64,000 bases of DNA from Aliishimia sp963721175 (lineage in GTDB: Bacteria; Pseudomonadota; Alphaproteobacteria; Rhodobacterales; Rhodobacteraceae). The position numbers and the translations under genes are program-made. The notes beneath the pieces were generated by a model that saw nothing but the letters and a program-made list of their open reading frames with translations, was not told where the DNA came from and did not search any database. Positions 44,992-55,319 of the stretch are shown here, one piece after another (within the stretch, counting starts at the first letter, position 1; each line of letters starts with the position of its first letter). The stretch lies in assembly GCA_963721175.1 (NCBI GenBank), contig CAVRIG010000021.1, forward strand, positions 237,176 through 301,175. Direction: 5' to 3'.

Positions 44992-45603
44992 ATGAATGAA
45001 ATCTCAAAAAAACCGAGCCGTATCCAGCGGCGCAACCGGAAAGTGATCCTCGACGCGGCGCTCGACGTGTTTTCCCGGCATGGATACCTCGGCGCGACGC
45101 TCGACCAGATTGCGGAGACGGCGGGATTGTCCAAGCCGAACATCCTCTACTATTTCGCCGGCAAGGAAGAGATCCACCTCACCTTGCTGAACCAGCTGAT
45201 GGACACCTGGCTCGACCCGATGCTCGCGATCGATCCGGACGGAGATCCGCTGGAGGAGATCCTCGACTACGTCGCGCGCAAGGTGGAAATGGCGCGGGAT
45301 CTGCCGCGTGAGAGCCGGCTTTTCGCGAACGAGATCCTGCAAGGCGCGCCGCGAATGGGCCCGCATCTGCACAGCGGGTTGAAGCCGCTCTTTGCCGAGA
45401 AATGCGCCGTCATCCAGGCCTGGGTCGATACCGGAAAGGTGGCGCCGGTCGATCCGCAGCATCTCATAATCTCGATCTGGGCGACGACGCAGCACTACGC
45501 GGATTTCGATGCCCAGGTCCGCGTTCTACTGGATGCGCCCGATTTTCCCGGTGCCGGTGCGCATCTCCGCCTGATGTACCGCAAGTTGCTGACGCCGGAA
45601 TGA
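44992..45603 (+). CDS. rutR: TetR-family pyrimidine regulator (RutR-like)
   Basis: 203 aa from the ATG at 44992. The N-terminal helix-turn-helix is SRIQRRNRKVILDAALDVFS with GATLDQIAETAGLSKPNILY and YFAGKEEIHLTLLNQLMDTW. The C-terminal domain has the RutR-type stretch RESRLFANEILQGAPRMGPH followed by LHSGLKPLFAEKCAVIQAW. Divergent from the hydrolase operon. RutR releases DNA on binding uracil or thymine, which fits the genes beside it. Confidence 0.9.
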   Translation: MNEISKKPSRIQRRNRKVILDAALDVFSRHGYLGATLDQIAETAGLSKPNILYYFAGKEEIHLTLLNQLMDTWLDPMLAIDPDGDPLEEILDYVARKVEMARDLPRESRLFANEILQGAPRMGPHLHSGLKPLFAEKCAVIQAWVDTGKVAPVDPQHLIISIWATTQHYADFDAQVRVLLDAPDFPGAGAHLRLMYRKLLTPE

Positions 45604-45732
45604 GCGTGTCGCGTTAGAACGTGATTCACCACTTCCGCAGGTTCGTGTGGCGTTTTGGATCATTCCGGATAACTCTACAGGACAACTGGGTGGCGGGCTG
45701 ACATTCTCTGGTTATACCTTGGAGGTGGGCCC

Positions 45733-46143
45733 ATGTTCGCAATATCCGAAGTTGCGCCGAACGCGCACATGAACGGACAATCGCAGACGCAACAGCAGGT
45801 CATCGCATCGGTCGTGGCCCTGCAGCGCGTCATTGCTGGTCAGGCAGGCGCCGAAAGTGGCGATGCCTCGTCGCGCAATTTCTCCGGCAGCAACGAGCGC
45901 GGCAAGATCATGCGCGATATTCAGCGCGCGAAGGATCGCGAGGCGGTCGAGCCGCGTGATGCGAAGCCGGACGCGCCAACCAGAGGCTCGGCCACGGCGC
46001 GCAGCATCGTCGAAGCGCAGGAAGCATCACTGACCGACCGCAAGATCGTCGCGGCGTTTCAGGCGCGCCACGGCATCACGGATCTCTTGTCGGTGATTCG
46101 GGATCCCGACGACCGGATGCTGCCGACCGCGCCCCAGGACTGA
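45733..46143 (+). CDS. Hypothetical protein, disordered N-terminus
   Basis: 136 aa, starting MFAISEVAPNAHMNGQSQTQ with a strong TTGGAGG site. Gln/Ala-rich at first, then charged (ERGKIMRDIQRAKDREAVEP), then a helical end (DRKIVAAFQARHGITDLLSV). No membrane segment. Not recognised. Convergent with preA, 7 bp between stops, downstream of rutR on the same strand. Confidence 0.65.
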   Translation: MFAISEVAPNAHMNGQSQTQQQVIASVVALQRVIAGQAGAESGDASSRNFSGSNERGKIMRDIQRAKDREAVEPRDAKPDAPTRGSATARSIVEAQEASLTDRKIVAAFQARHGITDLLSVIRDPDDRMLPTAPQD

Positions 46144-46150
46144 CGTCGTC

Positions 46151-47455
46151 CTACTCGGCCGCCGCGGCCGCCGGGTTGTTCGGATGTGTCGTCCAGTTCG
46201 CGTAATGCTCCTGCACGGTGCGACCGGTGCGCGGGTCGATCTGGCCCGCCTGCATCGGCACCATGGAGATGCAGTCCTCGACCGGGCAGACGTTGACGCA
46301 AAGGTTGCAGGCCACGCATTCGGCGTCGATCACCTCGAACGTGCGGTCGGATGACATCGAGATCGCCTGGTGCGAGGTATCCTCGCACGCCGCAAAGCAG
46401 CGCCCGCACTTGATGCAGGCGTCCTGGTCAATTCGTGCCTTGGCGACGTAGTTGAGGTTGAGATACTGCCAGTCCGTCACGTTCGGGACTGCCCGGCCTA
46501 CCACGTCTGCGACGCTGGAATGACCCTTCTCGTCCATCCACTGGCTCAGCCCCGAGATCATCTCCTGCACCACCCGGAAGCCATAGGTCATGGCGGCGGT
46601 GCAGACCTGCACGTTGCCGGCCCCCAGCGCCATGAACTCGGCTGCGTCCCGCCAGGTCGTGATGCCGCCGATGCCGGAAATCGGCATCCCGCGCGTCTCC
46701 GGGTTGCGGGCGATTTCGGACACCATGCTGAGCGCGATGGGCTTCACCGCGGGCCCGCAATAGCCGCCGTGGGATCCCTTGCCGTCGATCGAGGGTTCCG
46801 GGCTCATCGTATCCAGATCCACCGCGGTGATCGAGTTGATCGTGTTGATGAGGCTCACCGCGTCGGCGCCGCCGTTCTTCGCCGCCGCCGCCGGCTTGCG
46901 GATATCGGTGATGTTGGGCGTCAGCTTCACGATCACCGGCTTGTCGTAGTGCTCCTTGCACCAGCGCGTGACCATCTCGATGTATTCCGGCACCTGGCCC
47001 ACGGCGGAGCCCATGCCGCGCTCGCTCATCCCGTGGGGACAGCCGAAATTGAGCTCGATCCCGTCGGCGCCGGTCTCCGCCACGCGGGGCAGGATCGACC
47101 TCCAGGCGCCTTCCTCGCAGGGCACCATCAGCGACACGACGATCGCCCGGTCCGGGTAATCCGCCTTCACCCGCGCGATCTCCTCGAGGTTCAATTCCAG
47201 CGGCCGGTCGGTGATCAACTCGATATTGTTGAGCCCCAGCAGCCGCCGGTCCGCGCCCCACACCGCACCGTAACGCGGGCCGTTCACGTTCACGATCGGC
47301 GGGCCGGCTTCGCCCAGCGTCTTCCAGACCACGCCGCCCCAGCCGGCCTCGAAGGCGCGACGGACGTTGTATTCCTTGTCCGTGGGCGGCGCGGAGGCCA
47401 GCCAGAACGGGTTGGGGGACTTGATCCCAACGAAGTCGCTTGTCAGATCGGCCAT
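46151..47455 (-). CDS. preA: Dihydropyrimidine dehydrogenase (NAD) subunit PreA
   Basis: 434 aa, intact. Catalytic subunit that reduces uracil and thymine. DHODH-like FMN barrel (DFVGIKSPNPFWLASAPPTD, FEAGWGGVVWKTLG, NFGCPHGMSERGMGSAVGQV with the active-site Cys). The C-terminal ferredoxin part has two [4Fe-4S] motifs: CIKCGRCFAACED and CVACNLCVNVCPVEDC. Ends RTVQEHYANWTTHPNNPAAA. Last gene of the preT operon. Confidence 0.94.
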   Translation of the reverse strand: MADLTSDFVGIKSPNPFWLASAPPTDKEYNVRRAFEAGWGGVVWKTLGEAGPPIVNVNGPRYGAVWGADRRLLGLNNIELITDRPLELNLEEIARVKADYPDRAIVVSLMVPCEEGAWRSILPRVAETGADGIELNFGCPHGMSERGMGSAVGQVPEYIEMVTRWCKEHYDKPVIVKLTPNITDIRKPAAAAKNGGADAVSLINTINSITAVDLDTMSPEPSIDGKGSHGGYCGPAVKPIALSMVSEIARNPETRGMPISGIGGITTWRDAAEFMALGAGNVQVCTAAMTYGFRVVQEMISGLSQWMDEKGHSSVADVVGRAVPNVTDWQYLNLNYVAKARIDQDACIKCGRCFAACEDTSHQAISMSSDRTFEVIDAECVACNLCVNVCPVEDCISMVPMQAGQIDPRTGRTVQEHYANWTTHPNNPAAAAAE

Positions 47456-47470
47456 GCCGCGTCTCCTGTC

Positions 47471-48299
47471 CTATTGAGGTCGGCGGAACACCATTTCCAC
47501 CGGCGCGATACCGCCAGCGTGGACGGCCTCCACCATGTTGGCGACTTTTGCTGGTGCCGTTTCACCCATCAGCAGCGGCAGCCCGACGACGGGTGGCCCC
47601 TGCTCGGCCATCCGGGCCTGCATCGCCGCGAAGAAGGCCTTGGCGACCTCGCCGCGCGTCTCGCGATGAACCAGCACGAACCCGGCCTTCTCCGCCGCGT
47701 CCAGATAGGTCTCGGGCGTTGTCAGGAACGACGTCTCGGCCTTCGTGGCCCATGGCAGCGGAAACGCCGGAGCCGTGCCGAAGAGCATTACGTCGTAGAT
47801 CGCGAATCTCCCGCCCGGTTTCAGAACCCGTGCCACGTTCTCAAAGAGCGCGTCCTTGTCCGGCAGGTTCATGCCCACATGCAACAGCGTGGCGACGTCG
47901 AAGCTGTCGGGCTCGAAGGGCAGGTCCAGCGCGCTGCCCACCTCGAACTCCACCGTCACGCCCAGCCGATCACTGATCCGCCGCGCAGTGTCCACGTAAT
48001 CGGGTGTCAGGTCGATGCCGGTCACCTGCGCCCCCCAGGTCCGCGCGATGTGGCGTGCAGCGCCGCCAAGGCCGCTGCCCACGTCGAGAACCCTGTGATC
48101 GGGGCCAAGCGCCAAGCGGATCAAGGAGGTGTTCAGTCGCCGTGCCGCCGCCGATGTGGAATTCGTCGACGGCCCTCAGGTGTTCGGCCCGCATGTCGGC
48201 TTCTGCGATTCCATTCTCGGCCATCGCGGCGACGATGCGATCGTAAAGACCACCACCGCTGTAATGGCTGGCCACGTCCGTCTCGAGCGTATCCTGCAA
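47471..48299 (-). CDS. SAM-dependent methyltransferase inside the pre operon, one frameshift
   Basis: About 275 aa. N-terminal part MQDTLETDVASHYSGGGLYD and VDEFHIGGGTATEHLL, then a net +1 shift near 48125, then MIRLALGPDHRVLDVGSGLG with SAM motif I (VLDVGSGLGGAARHIART) and GRFAIYDVMLFGTAP. The HYSGGGLYDRI/HIGG pattern occurs in methyltransferases of the sarcosine-dimethylglycine type. Sits between preT (24 bp) and preA (15 bp). Function in the pathway unknown. Confidence 0.85.
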
Positions 48300-48323
48300 A
48301 TCACCTCTCCCCTGGACCCGAAG

Positions 48324-49646
48324 CTATCCGACCAGCATGGCATGAATATCCTCGGCTGCGTCGCGCCCTTCGGCCACCGCCGTCACGGTCAGGTCGTCGC
48401 CGCCGCTGGCACAGTCGCCGCCGGCCCAAACGCCGCTGATGGAGGTGCGGCCTGCACCCGAGACCGCGATCTTGCCTCCCTTCAATTCCGGCAGTCCGTC
48501 GGCCTGTAGCGTCTGGCCGATGGCACGCAACACCTGGTCGGCGGGAAGGCGGAAGGTTTCGCCAGTGCCGGCCATCGCCTCGTCGACATATTCGAATTCG
48601 ATCTCCCGCACTGCACCGTTGCCGTGCACGGCCTTCGGGATCGCGCTGAACACGATCCGCACGCCTTTCGAGGCCGCCAGATCCTGTTCGTATTGAGACG
48701 CCGGCATGCGGTCGCGGCCCCGGCGGTAGACGATGGTGACGTTGAGCGCGCCCAGCAGCTTCGATTGCACCGCCGCATCCACCGCTGTCATCCCGCCACC
48801 GATCACCACTACGTCGCGGCCAACCGGAAGTGCCGCGAGATCGTCGGCCTGGCGCAGGTCCGCGATGAAATCGACGGCATCCAGCACGCCGTCCTTGAGG
48901 TCGCCATCGATGCCAAGCGCGTTGACGCCACCCAGGCCGATCGCGAGGAAGACGGCGTCGTGGTCGGATTTGAGCGCGTCCAGGCTCAGATCCCGGCCCA
49001 GCGCCCTGCCGTGACGCAGGGTGATCCCGCCGATCTTCATCAGCCAGTCGACCTCGGCCTGCGCGAACCCGTTCACGGTCTTGTAGGCGGCGATACCGAA
49101 CTCGTTGAGTCCGCCCGGCTTGGTCTGCGCGTCGAAGAGGTCGACCGCGTGCCCTTTCAGCGCCAGCCGGTGCGCGCAAGCGAGCCCGGCCGGGCCGGCG
49201 CCGACCACGGCGACGCGTTTGCCGGTGGACGCGGCGCGGGCAAAGGGGTGAACGCCGCTTTCCTGGAGCGTATCCGTGGCATAGCGTTGGAGTTGTCCGA
49301 TCAGCACCGGTTTGCCCTCGGCCACCTCGCGCACGCAGACTTCCTCGCAGAGCGTCTCTGTCGGGCAGACGCGGGCGCACATGCCGCCAAGGATGTTCTG
49401 CTGCAGGATCGTCCGCGCCGCGGCCTCCGGCGTACCGGTCGCGATCTGCCGGATGAAGAGCGGGATGTCGATATCCGTGGGGCAGGCCGTCACGCAGGGC
49501 GCATCATGGCAGAAGTAGCAGCGATCCGCGGCGACCAGCGCCTCATGCGCGTCCAGCCGCGGGTGCAGGTCGCCGAAATTCTCCGCCAGCGTATCGGCAC
49601 TCTGACGGCCGGACACAATTCCGGGCGTTAGCGGCGAATTGGACAT
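48324..49646 (-). CDS. preT: Dihydropyrimidine dehydrogenase (NAD) subunit PreT
   Basis: 440 aa from the ATG at 49646 (GGGGAAG upstream). GltD-like electron-transfer subunit passing electrons from NADH to PreA. Fe-S ligands are in DRCYFCHDAPCVTACP and GGMCARVCPTETLCEEVC. FAD site: RVAVVGAGPAGLACAHRLAL. Second nucleotide site: DVVVIGGGMTAVDAAVQSKL. C-terminal FAD motif: SGVWAGGDCASGGDDLTVTA. Intact. Confidence 0.93.
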   Translation of the reverse strand: MSNSPLTPGIVSGRQSADTLAENFGDLHPRLDAHEALVAADRCYFCHDAPCVTACPTDIDIPLFIRQIATGTPEAAARTILQQNILGGMCARVCPTETLCEEVCVREVAEGKPVLIGQLQRYATDTLQESGVHPFARAASTGKRVAVVGAGPAGLACAHRLALKGHAVDLFDAQTKPGGLNEFGIAAYKTVNGFAQAEVDWLMKIGGITLRHGRALGRDLSLDALKSDHDAVFLAIGLGGVNALGIDGDLKDGVLDAVDFIADLRQADDLAALPVGRDVVVIGGGMTAVDAAVQSKLLGALNVTIVYRRGRDRMPASQYEQDLAASKGVRIVFSAIPKAVHGNGAVREIEFEYVDEAMAGTGETFRLPADQVLRAIGQTLQADGLPELKGGKIAVSGAGRTSISGVWAGGDCASGGDDLTVTAVAEGRDAAEDIHAMLVG

Positions 49647-49703
49647 GCGGCTTCCCCGTGATGAGATCATTCTCGCTGCAAGAATCGTTTCACGGTTCAT
49701 TTT

Positions 49704-49721
49704 TTTTATCAACTGGTAAAA
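49704..49721 (+). promoter_or_regulatory. Putative RutR operator 2
   Basis: TTTTATC-AACT-GGTAAAA, matching the palindrome at 44875 with one mismatch in the left arm. The central A-n-n-T also fits the E. coli RutR box. 58 bp before the preT start. Confidence 0.6.
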
Positions 49722-49782
49722 ATTGGAGTTGCCGTGCGGCTCGTCTCGTCCGCCCGTTTTTTGGGCAGCGACCGAGACAGCA

Positions 49783-50395
49783 TCACTTGAACCTGTCGGG
49801 ATCGGCTTCCTCGATCCGCAACCGTCCCGCCGGCCATGGTCGCATCAGGGGCGCCACCTCTTCTTCGGACCTACGCAGCCAGAGCGGAATGTCTTCGGTC
49901 TCGAGGATCACGGCCATCCGGTGATGGATCGGCCGGACATCGTCGTTCGGCTCGCAGGTGACGGTGGCAACCTGCGCCACCTCCTGCCCGCCCGGCGCGG
50001 TCCAGATGTCGGTGATCGCCGCGAACCACAGGAACGCCCCGTCCTTGGGCGCGATCTCCCACGCGGTCTTGCGCCGCCTATCTGCCGGTCCATTCGTACC
50101 AGCCGTCCACCGGCAGCACCGCGCGCCCGACGCCGACGATAGGCGGACTTGCCGAAGACCGTCTCCGACCGCGCGTTGACGATCGTCTCCATCACCGGCC
50201 GCCCGCGCGCGTTGACGCGGCCCACCGGGATGATGCCCCAGCGCATGCGATCTAGCCCTCGGGCGTCAGCACCACCACCGCGTCGCCGGGTGCGATGTTG
50301 CGGCGCGGCGGTTCCTCCGCCGACCGGACCGACTTCGACCCCGAGTCGCCGCGGCCACGTCGGCAGATGGGAGTGGTCAGGAACACCCGGCCGGG
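49783..50395 (-). CDS. SOS-response-associated peptidase (YedK/HMCES), several frameshifts
   Basis: SRAP-domain protein that forms a protective crosslink with abasic sites in ssDNA. Reassembled from shifting frames: GRVFLTTP near 50390, PPRRNIAPGDAVVVLTPEG, RMRWGIIPVGRVNARGRPVM, ETIVNARSETVFGKSAYR, then VAQVATVTCEPNDDVRPIHH and RMAVILETEDIPLWL to the stop at 49783. The N-terminal MCGR with catalytic Cys2 is not readable; the sequence shows CTTGCCCGGCCGGG where ATG-TGC-GGC-CGG would be expected. Damage is attributed to sequence errors. Confidence 0.75.
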
Positions 50396-50399
50396 CAAG

Positions 50400-51037
50400 C
50401 CTTCAGCTCCTCGACGCGCTCGATCAGGTCGAGCACCTCGGCCCGAAGGCCGCCACGATCCGCGCCACGCCCTCGGCGTTCGGATGGATGCCGTCGGGCT
50501 GCATGAAGGCGCGCCAGCGTCGCCGCGGGTCGCCGTGCTCGGCAGCGCCCGCGAAGAAGCTCGGCCAAGTAGCAGCGTGCCGTATTCCTCCGCCAGTTCG
50601 GGATAGATCGCGTCGAAGGCCGCCTTGTAGTCCGGCCCGTAATTGCCCGGCGCCTGCAGCCCGACCAGCAGCACCTGGCACGTCCTGCGCCTCGGCCGCC
50701 TCGAGGATGCCCGTCGAGGTTCGCGCGCGCGACCGCCGGGTCGATCCCGCGCAGCAGGTCGTTGCCGCCCAGCGCCACGATCATCGCGTCGACCTCCGGC
50801 GTCAGCGTCCAGTCGACCCGCGCCAGCCCGCCCGCCGTGGTGTCGCCGGAGACGCCGGCGTTGATCAGCTCGACATCCGCGCCGTGCTCGTCCAGCCAGG
50901 CCTGCAACTGCGGCACGAAGCCCTCGCTCCTGCGGGCAGCCCGTAGCCCTGCGTCAGGCTGTCGCCCAAGCGCCGCGATCGTGCACCGGCTCGGCGCCGG
51001 CCGGATGCCCGCCAAACTCAGCAGCGATGCGCCGCAT
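50400..51037 (-). CDS. SGNH/GDSL arylesterase (TesA-like), several frameshifts
   Basis: Periplasmic esterase/thioesterase of the TesA type, about 210 aa. The signal-like part LLSLAGIRPAP is followed by TIAALG then SLTQGYGLP (the GDSL block, readable only across frames). Next come INAGVSGDTTAGGLARVDWT, MIVALGGNDLLRGIDPAVAR, LLVGLQAPGNYGPDYKAAFD and the C-terminal DGIHPNAEGVARIVAAFGP with the catalytic Asp/His. No clean stop near 50400 because of damage. Divergent from the ABC exporter genes. Confidence 0.78.
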
Positions 51038-51106
51038 CAGCCTTGCTCATGCCGATCGCCGCCTCCATATGCGAACCGTAGAACCCGGCAAGGAGGCCCA
51101 TGCCCG

Positions 51107-51804
51107 ATGACCGATCCCGTCCTTTCCCTCGACGATGCGCAGCTTGTCGCTGGATGGCAATGCCGGGCCGGTCGACATCCTGCACGGGATCACGCTCGAC
51201 GTGACGCGGGCGAAACGCTGGGGCTGGTGGGGCCGTCCGGGTCGGGCAAGTCGTCGCTCCTGATGCTGATGGGCGGGCTGGAGCGCGCCACCGGCGGGAC
51301 GGTCACGGCGCTGGGCCACGATCTGACGGCGATGGACGAGGACGCGCTGGCCCGGTTCCGCCGGGACATATGGGCGTGGTGTTCCAGTCCTTCCACCTGA
51401 TCCCGACGATGACCGCGCTGGAAAACGTGGCGACGCCGCTGGAACTGGCCGGCGCCACGGACGCCTTCGACCGCGCCGCGGCCGAGCTGGAGGCGGTGGG
51501 CCTGGCCCACCGCGCCGACCACTACCCGGCGCAGCTGTCGGGCGGCGAGCAGCAGCGCGTGGCGCTGGCCCGCGCCTCGGCGCCCCGGCCCGAGATCCTG
51601 CTGGCGGACGAGCCGACCGGCAACCTCGACGGCGCCAACGGCGAGGCGATCATGGAGCTGCTGTTCGGTCTGCGCGACCGCCACGGCGCGACGCTGGTGC
51701 TGGTCACCCATGCCCGCGAACTGGCCGCGCGCTGCGACCGGGTGATCCGGCTGCGCGACGGGGCGCTGGAGCGCGACGCCGCTCGCGCCGAGGCCGCCGA
51801 ATGA
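51107..51804 (+). CDS. ABC transporter ATP-binding protein (YbbA/LolD-like), frameshifted
   Basis: About 232 aa, starting MTDPVLSLDDAQL with AAGGAGG upstream. Walker A is LVGPSGSGKSSLLMLMGGLE. After a break near 51368, MGVVFQSFHLIPTMTALENV, the signature AQLSGGEQQRVALARA, Walker B ILLADEPTGNLDG and LVTHARELA follow. There is also damage near 51150. MacB/YbbA class, energising lipoprotein-type or extracellular substrates handling with the following permease. Confidence 0.88.
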
Positions 51805-54356
51805 GCCTGCCGGCTCGCCGCCCGGCTCGCCGCGCGCGCGAGTTGCGCGGCGGCCTGCGCGGGCTTCCGCATCTTCCTCGCGTGCCTCGCGCTGGGCGTC
51901 GCGGCCATCGCCGCCGTCGGATCGGTCCGCGCGGCGATCGAGGCCGGGCTCGCGCGCGAGGGCGCCGCGCTGCTGGGCGGCGATGCCGAGATGGAGTTCA
52001 CCTACCGCTTCGCCGAGCGAGGCCGAACGCGCCTGGATGGAGGCCAACAGCCGCCGCCGTCTCCGAGATCGTCGATTTCCGCTCGATGGCGGTGGTCGAA
52101 CGGGACGCGGAGACCGAGCGCGGCCTGACCCAGGTCAAGGCGGTCGACGGGGCCTATCCCGCTGATCGGCGCGGTCGGGCTGGAGCCCGACATGCCGCTG
52201 GCGCAGGCGCTGGCGACGGGACGACCTGCCGGCGCGGTGATGGAGCGGGTGCTGGTCGACCGCCTCGGGCTGCGCCGTCGGCGACACGTTCCGCCTGGGC
52301 GACCAGGCAGCTTCACGCCTGACGCGCCGTGCTGACCGACGAACCCGACGGCGCGGCGGGCGGCTTCGCGCCTGGGGCCCCGCACCATCGTGCGGACCGA
52401 GGCGCTGGACGGCTCGGGTCTGCTCGCCACCGGCACGCTCTTCAAGACCGAAGTACCGGCTCGACCTGCCGCCCGACGCCGATCTCGACGCGCTGGAGGC
52501 GCAGGCCGAGAGCGCAATTCGCCGACAGCGGGCATGCGCTGGCGCGACGCGCCGCAACGGCGCGCCCGGCGTCGCGCGAGTTCGTCGACCGGCTCGGCGC
52601 GTTTCTGGTCCTGGTCGGGCTGTCCGGGCCTGGCCGTGGGCGGCGTCGGCGTGTCTGCCGCGGTGCGCGCCTATCTCGCGGCAAGACCGCGCGTCATCGC
52701 GACGCTGAGGACGCTTGGGCGCCGACCGCGCGACGATCTTCCAGACCTATTTCCTGCAGATCGGCGCGCTGTCGCATCGTGGGCATCACGATCGGGCTCA
52801 TGCTCGGCGCCGTGGCGCCGCTCGCTCTTCGCGCCGCTGATCGAGGCGCGCCTGCCGGTCCCGGCGGCCTTCGCCATCTACCCGGCCCGCTGGTCGAGGC
52901 CGCGATCTACGGGCTGCTCACCGCGCTTATCTTCACGCTCTGGCCGCTGGCGCGCACCGAGGACGTGCGCGCCGCGACGCTGTTCCGCGACGCCCTCGAC
53001 CAGTGCCGCGCGCTTGCCCGCGCCGCGCTACCTCGCTGCCTCCGGCCTCGCGCTCGCGGCGCTCGTCGGCCCTCGCGAGCTGGTTCTCCGGCGACCTGGC
53101 GTCTGACGCTCTGGACCGCGGGCGGCATCGCCGCGGCGCGCTTGCTGCTGCTCTGGCCTCGCTGCGGCGTCCGTGCGCTCTCCCGCCGCGGCGCGCCGCG
53201 CGGTCCGCGGCCGCCCGGCTCTGGCGCTGGCGCTCGGCGCCATCGGCGGCCCGCGCGAAGGGGCGGCGTCCGTCGTCCTGTCGCTGGGCCTCGGCCTGTC
53301 GGTGCTGGCCGCCGTCGGCCAGATCGACGGCAACCTGCGCAGCGCGATCTCCGGCGACCTGCCCGAGGTCGCGCCGTCCTACTTCTTCGTCGACATCCAG
53401 CACGACCAGATGCCGGGCTACCTCGACCGGCTGGAGAACGACCCCGCCGTCAGCCGCATCGACAGCGCGCCGATGCTGCGCGGCATCATCACCCGCGATC
53501 AACGGCCGGCCCGCGCAGGAGGTGGCGGGCGACCACTGGGTGCTGCAGCGGCGACCGCGGCGTGACCTATGCCGACAGCCCGTGCCGGACACCACGCATC
53601 ACCGCCGGGGAATGGTGGCCCGAGGATTACGACGGCCCGCCGCAGATCAGCTTCGCCGCCGAAGAGGCCGAGGAGATCGGGCTGGAGCTCGGCGACGAAC
53701 TCACCGTCAACATCCTCGGCCGCGACATCACCGGCACGATCACCCGCTTCCGCGAGGTCGATTTCTCCACCGCCGGGATCGGCTTCGTCCTGGCGATGAA
53801 CCCCGCCGCGCTCGAGGGCGCGCCGCACACCTTCATCTCGACCGTCTATGCCGAACCGGAGGCCGAGGCGCAGATCCTGCGCGACCTCGCCGGGGACTTA
53901 TCCCAACATCACCGCGATCCGCGTGCGCGACGCCATCGACCGCGTGTCCGAGGTGCTCGCCGGCATCGCCGCCGCGACCTCCTACGGCGCTGCGGCAACG
54001 CTGCTCACCGGGTTCCTCGTGCTGATCGGCGCGGCCGCCGCGGGCGACGGCGCGCGCACCTACGAGGCGGCGGTGCTCAAGACGCTGGGCGCCACGCGGC
54101 GCGGATCCTGCCAGCTTCGCGCTGCGCTCGGCGCTTGCTGGGCGCCTGCGCGGGGCTCGTGGCGCTGGCAGCCGGGATCGCGCGGCGGCTGGGCGGTCAG
54201 CCACTATCGTGATGGATACCGAGTTCAGCCATCATCTGGCCATCGGCGCTTGGCATCGTCACGGGCGGAGTGCTCGCGACGCTCGCCGCCGGGCTGGCCT
54301 TTGCCTGGCGCCCGCTGGCTGCGCGCCCCGCGCGCGTGCTGCGCGACGCGGAGTGA
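51801..54356 (+). CDS. ABC transporter permease, FtsX-like (YbbP type), many frameshifts
   Basis: Expected about 840 aa; the span is 2556 nt. Reassembled from at least ten frame segments: FRIFLACLALGVAAIAAVGS-type first helix near 51870, VSEIVDFRSMAVVERDAETE near 52060, SLGLGLSVLAAVGQIDGNLR near 53300, LPEVAPSYFFVDIQHDQMPG, VDFSTAGIGFVLAMNPAALE, ATSYGAAATLLTGFLVLIGA, and the C-terminal RPLAARPARVLRDAE. The order of helices with two large periplasmic domains is that of YbbP-like MacB/FtsX permeases. Coupled to the ATPase (ATGA at 51801-51804). Confidence 0.85.
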
Positions 54357-54432
54357 CTGCGGGAATGACCGCTTGAACGCCGGAACGTCAGCAGGTGAAC
54401 GCTTCGGCAACACCGAGACCCGGACCTTCGCC

Positions 54433-55312
54433 ATGAACGACCACCTGCCGATGCCGATCACCGCGCCCTTCAGCCCTTCGCAGCGCACGATGATCGTGAA
54501 CCTCGTGCGCCGCGCCGGCGCGGACCGAGATCATGCCGCGCTTCCGCCGGCTCGGACGCCGGGCAGATCGGCACGAAGTCCGGCCCGATGGACCTCGTCA
54601 CCGAAGCCGACACCGCCGCGGAGGCGATGATCGCGCGCGGCCTGCAGATCCGCGTTTCCCGGCGCCGTGATCGTCGGCGAGGAGGCACGCCGAAACCGAT
54701 CCCGACTATCGTCGACCGGCTGGCCCGAGCGCGAGCAGGGCTTCCTCATCGACCCGGTCGACGGCACCTGGAACTTCGCGCACGGGCTCCCGCTCTTCGG
54801 CATGATGATCGCCGTCACTCGCTTCGGCCGTCCGGTCTTCGGCATGATCTTCGATCCGGTCGGGCAGGATCTGATTTGGGCCGATATCGAACACCCGGCC
54901 ACCTGGGCACCGCGCGCCGGTCTGCCCCGGCGAACTCCATGCCCGCAGGGGCCGGGACCTGCCCGAGATCATGGGGTATCTCGAACTCGCCTTCATGCCG
55001 CCCGATCATCGGCGCGCCGCGTCGGAGGCCTGCCTGGACCTCGCCCATGCCACCACGCTGCGCTGTTCGGCGCACCAGTACCGGCTGCTCGCCGAGGGTG
55101 CCGTCGACTTCACGATGGCAACGAAACTGAACCCGTGGGACCACGCCGCCGGCGTCCTGATCTGCCAGCAGGCAGGCGGCCATGCGGCGATGCTGGACGG
55201 CCGGCCCTACGACACGTGGATCGATCAAGGCTACCTGCTTTGCGCCGGCGACAAGACCACCTGGGATCGCCTGGCCGCGCACTTCTCCGCTCTCGCACCC
55301 GAAGGCGGCTGA
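54433..55312 (+). CDS. Inositol-monophosphatase-family phosphatase (HisN-like), frameshifted
   Basis: About 290 aa, starting MNDHLPMPITAPFSPSQRTM. Mg-dependent phosphatase motifs: GPMDLVTEADTAAEAMIARG, VIVGEEA, FLIDPVDGTWNFAHGLPLFG and, after further breaks, TKLNPWDHAAGVLICQQAGG with HAAMLDGRPYD. Frame changes lie near 54530, 54655, 54710 and 54930-54970. The family includes inositol monophosphatase, histidinol-phosphatase and CysQ; the substrate cannot be fixed here. Confidence 0.83.
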
Positions 55313-55319
55313 TCCCGCG

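Noticed and set aside
46370..48439. 689-codon plus-strand ORF
   Set aside because: Antisense of preA and the methyltransferase.
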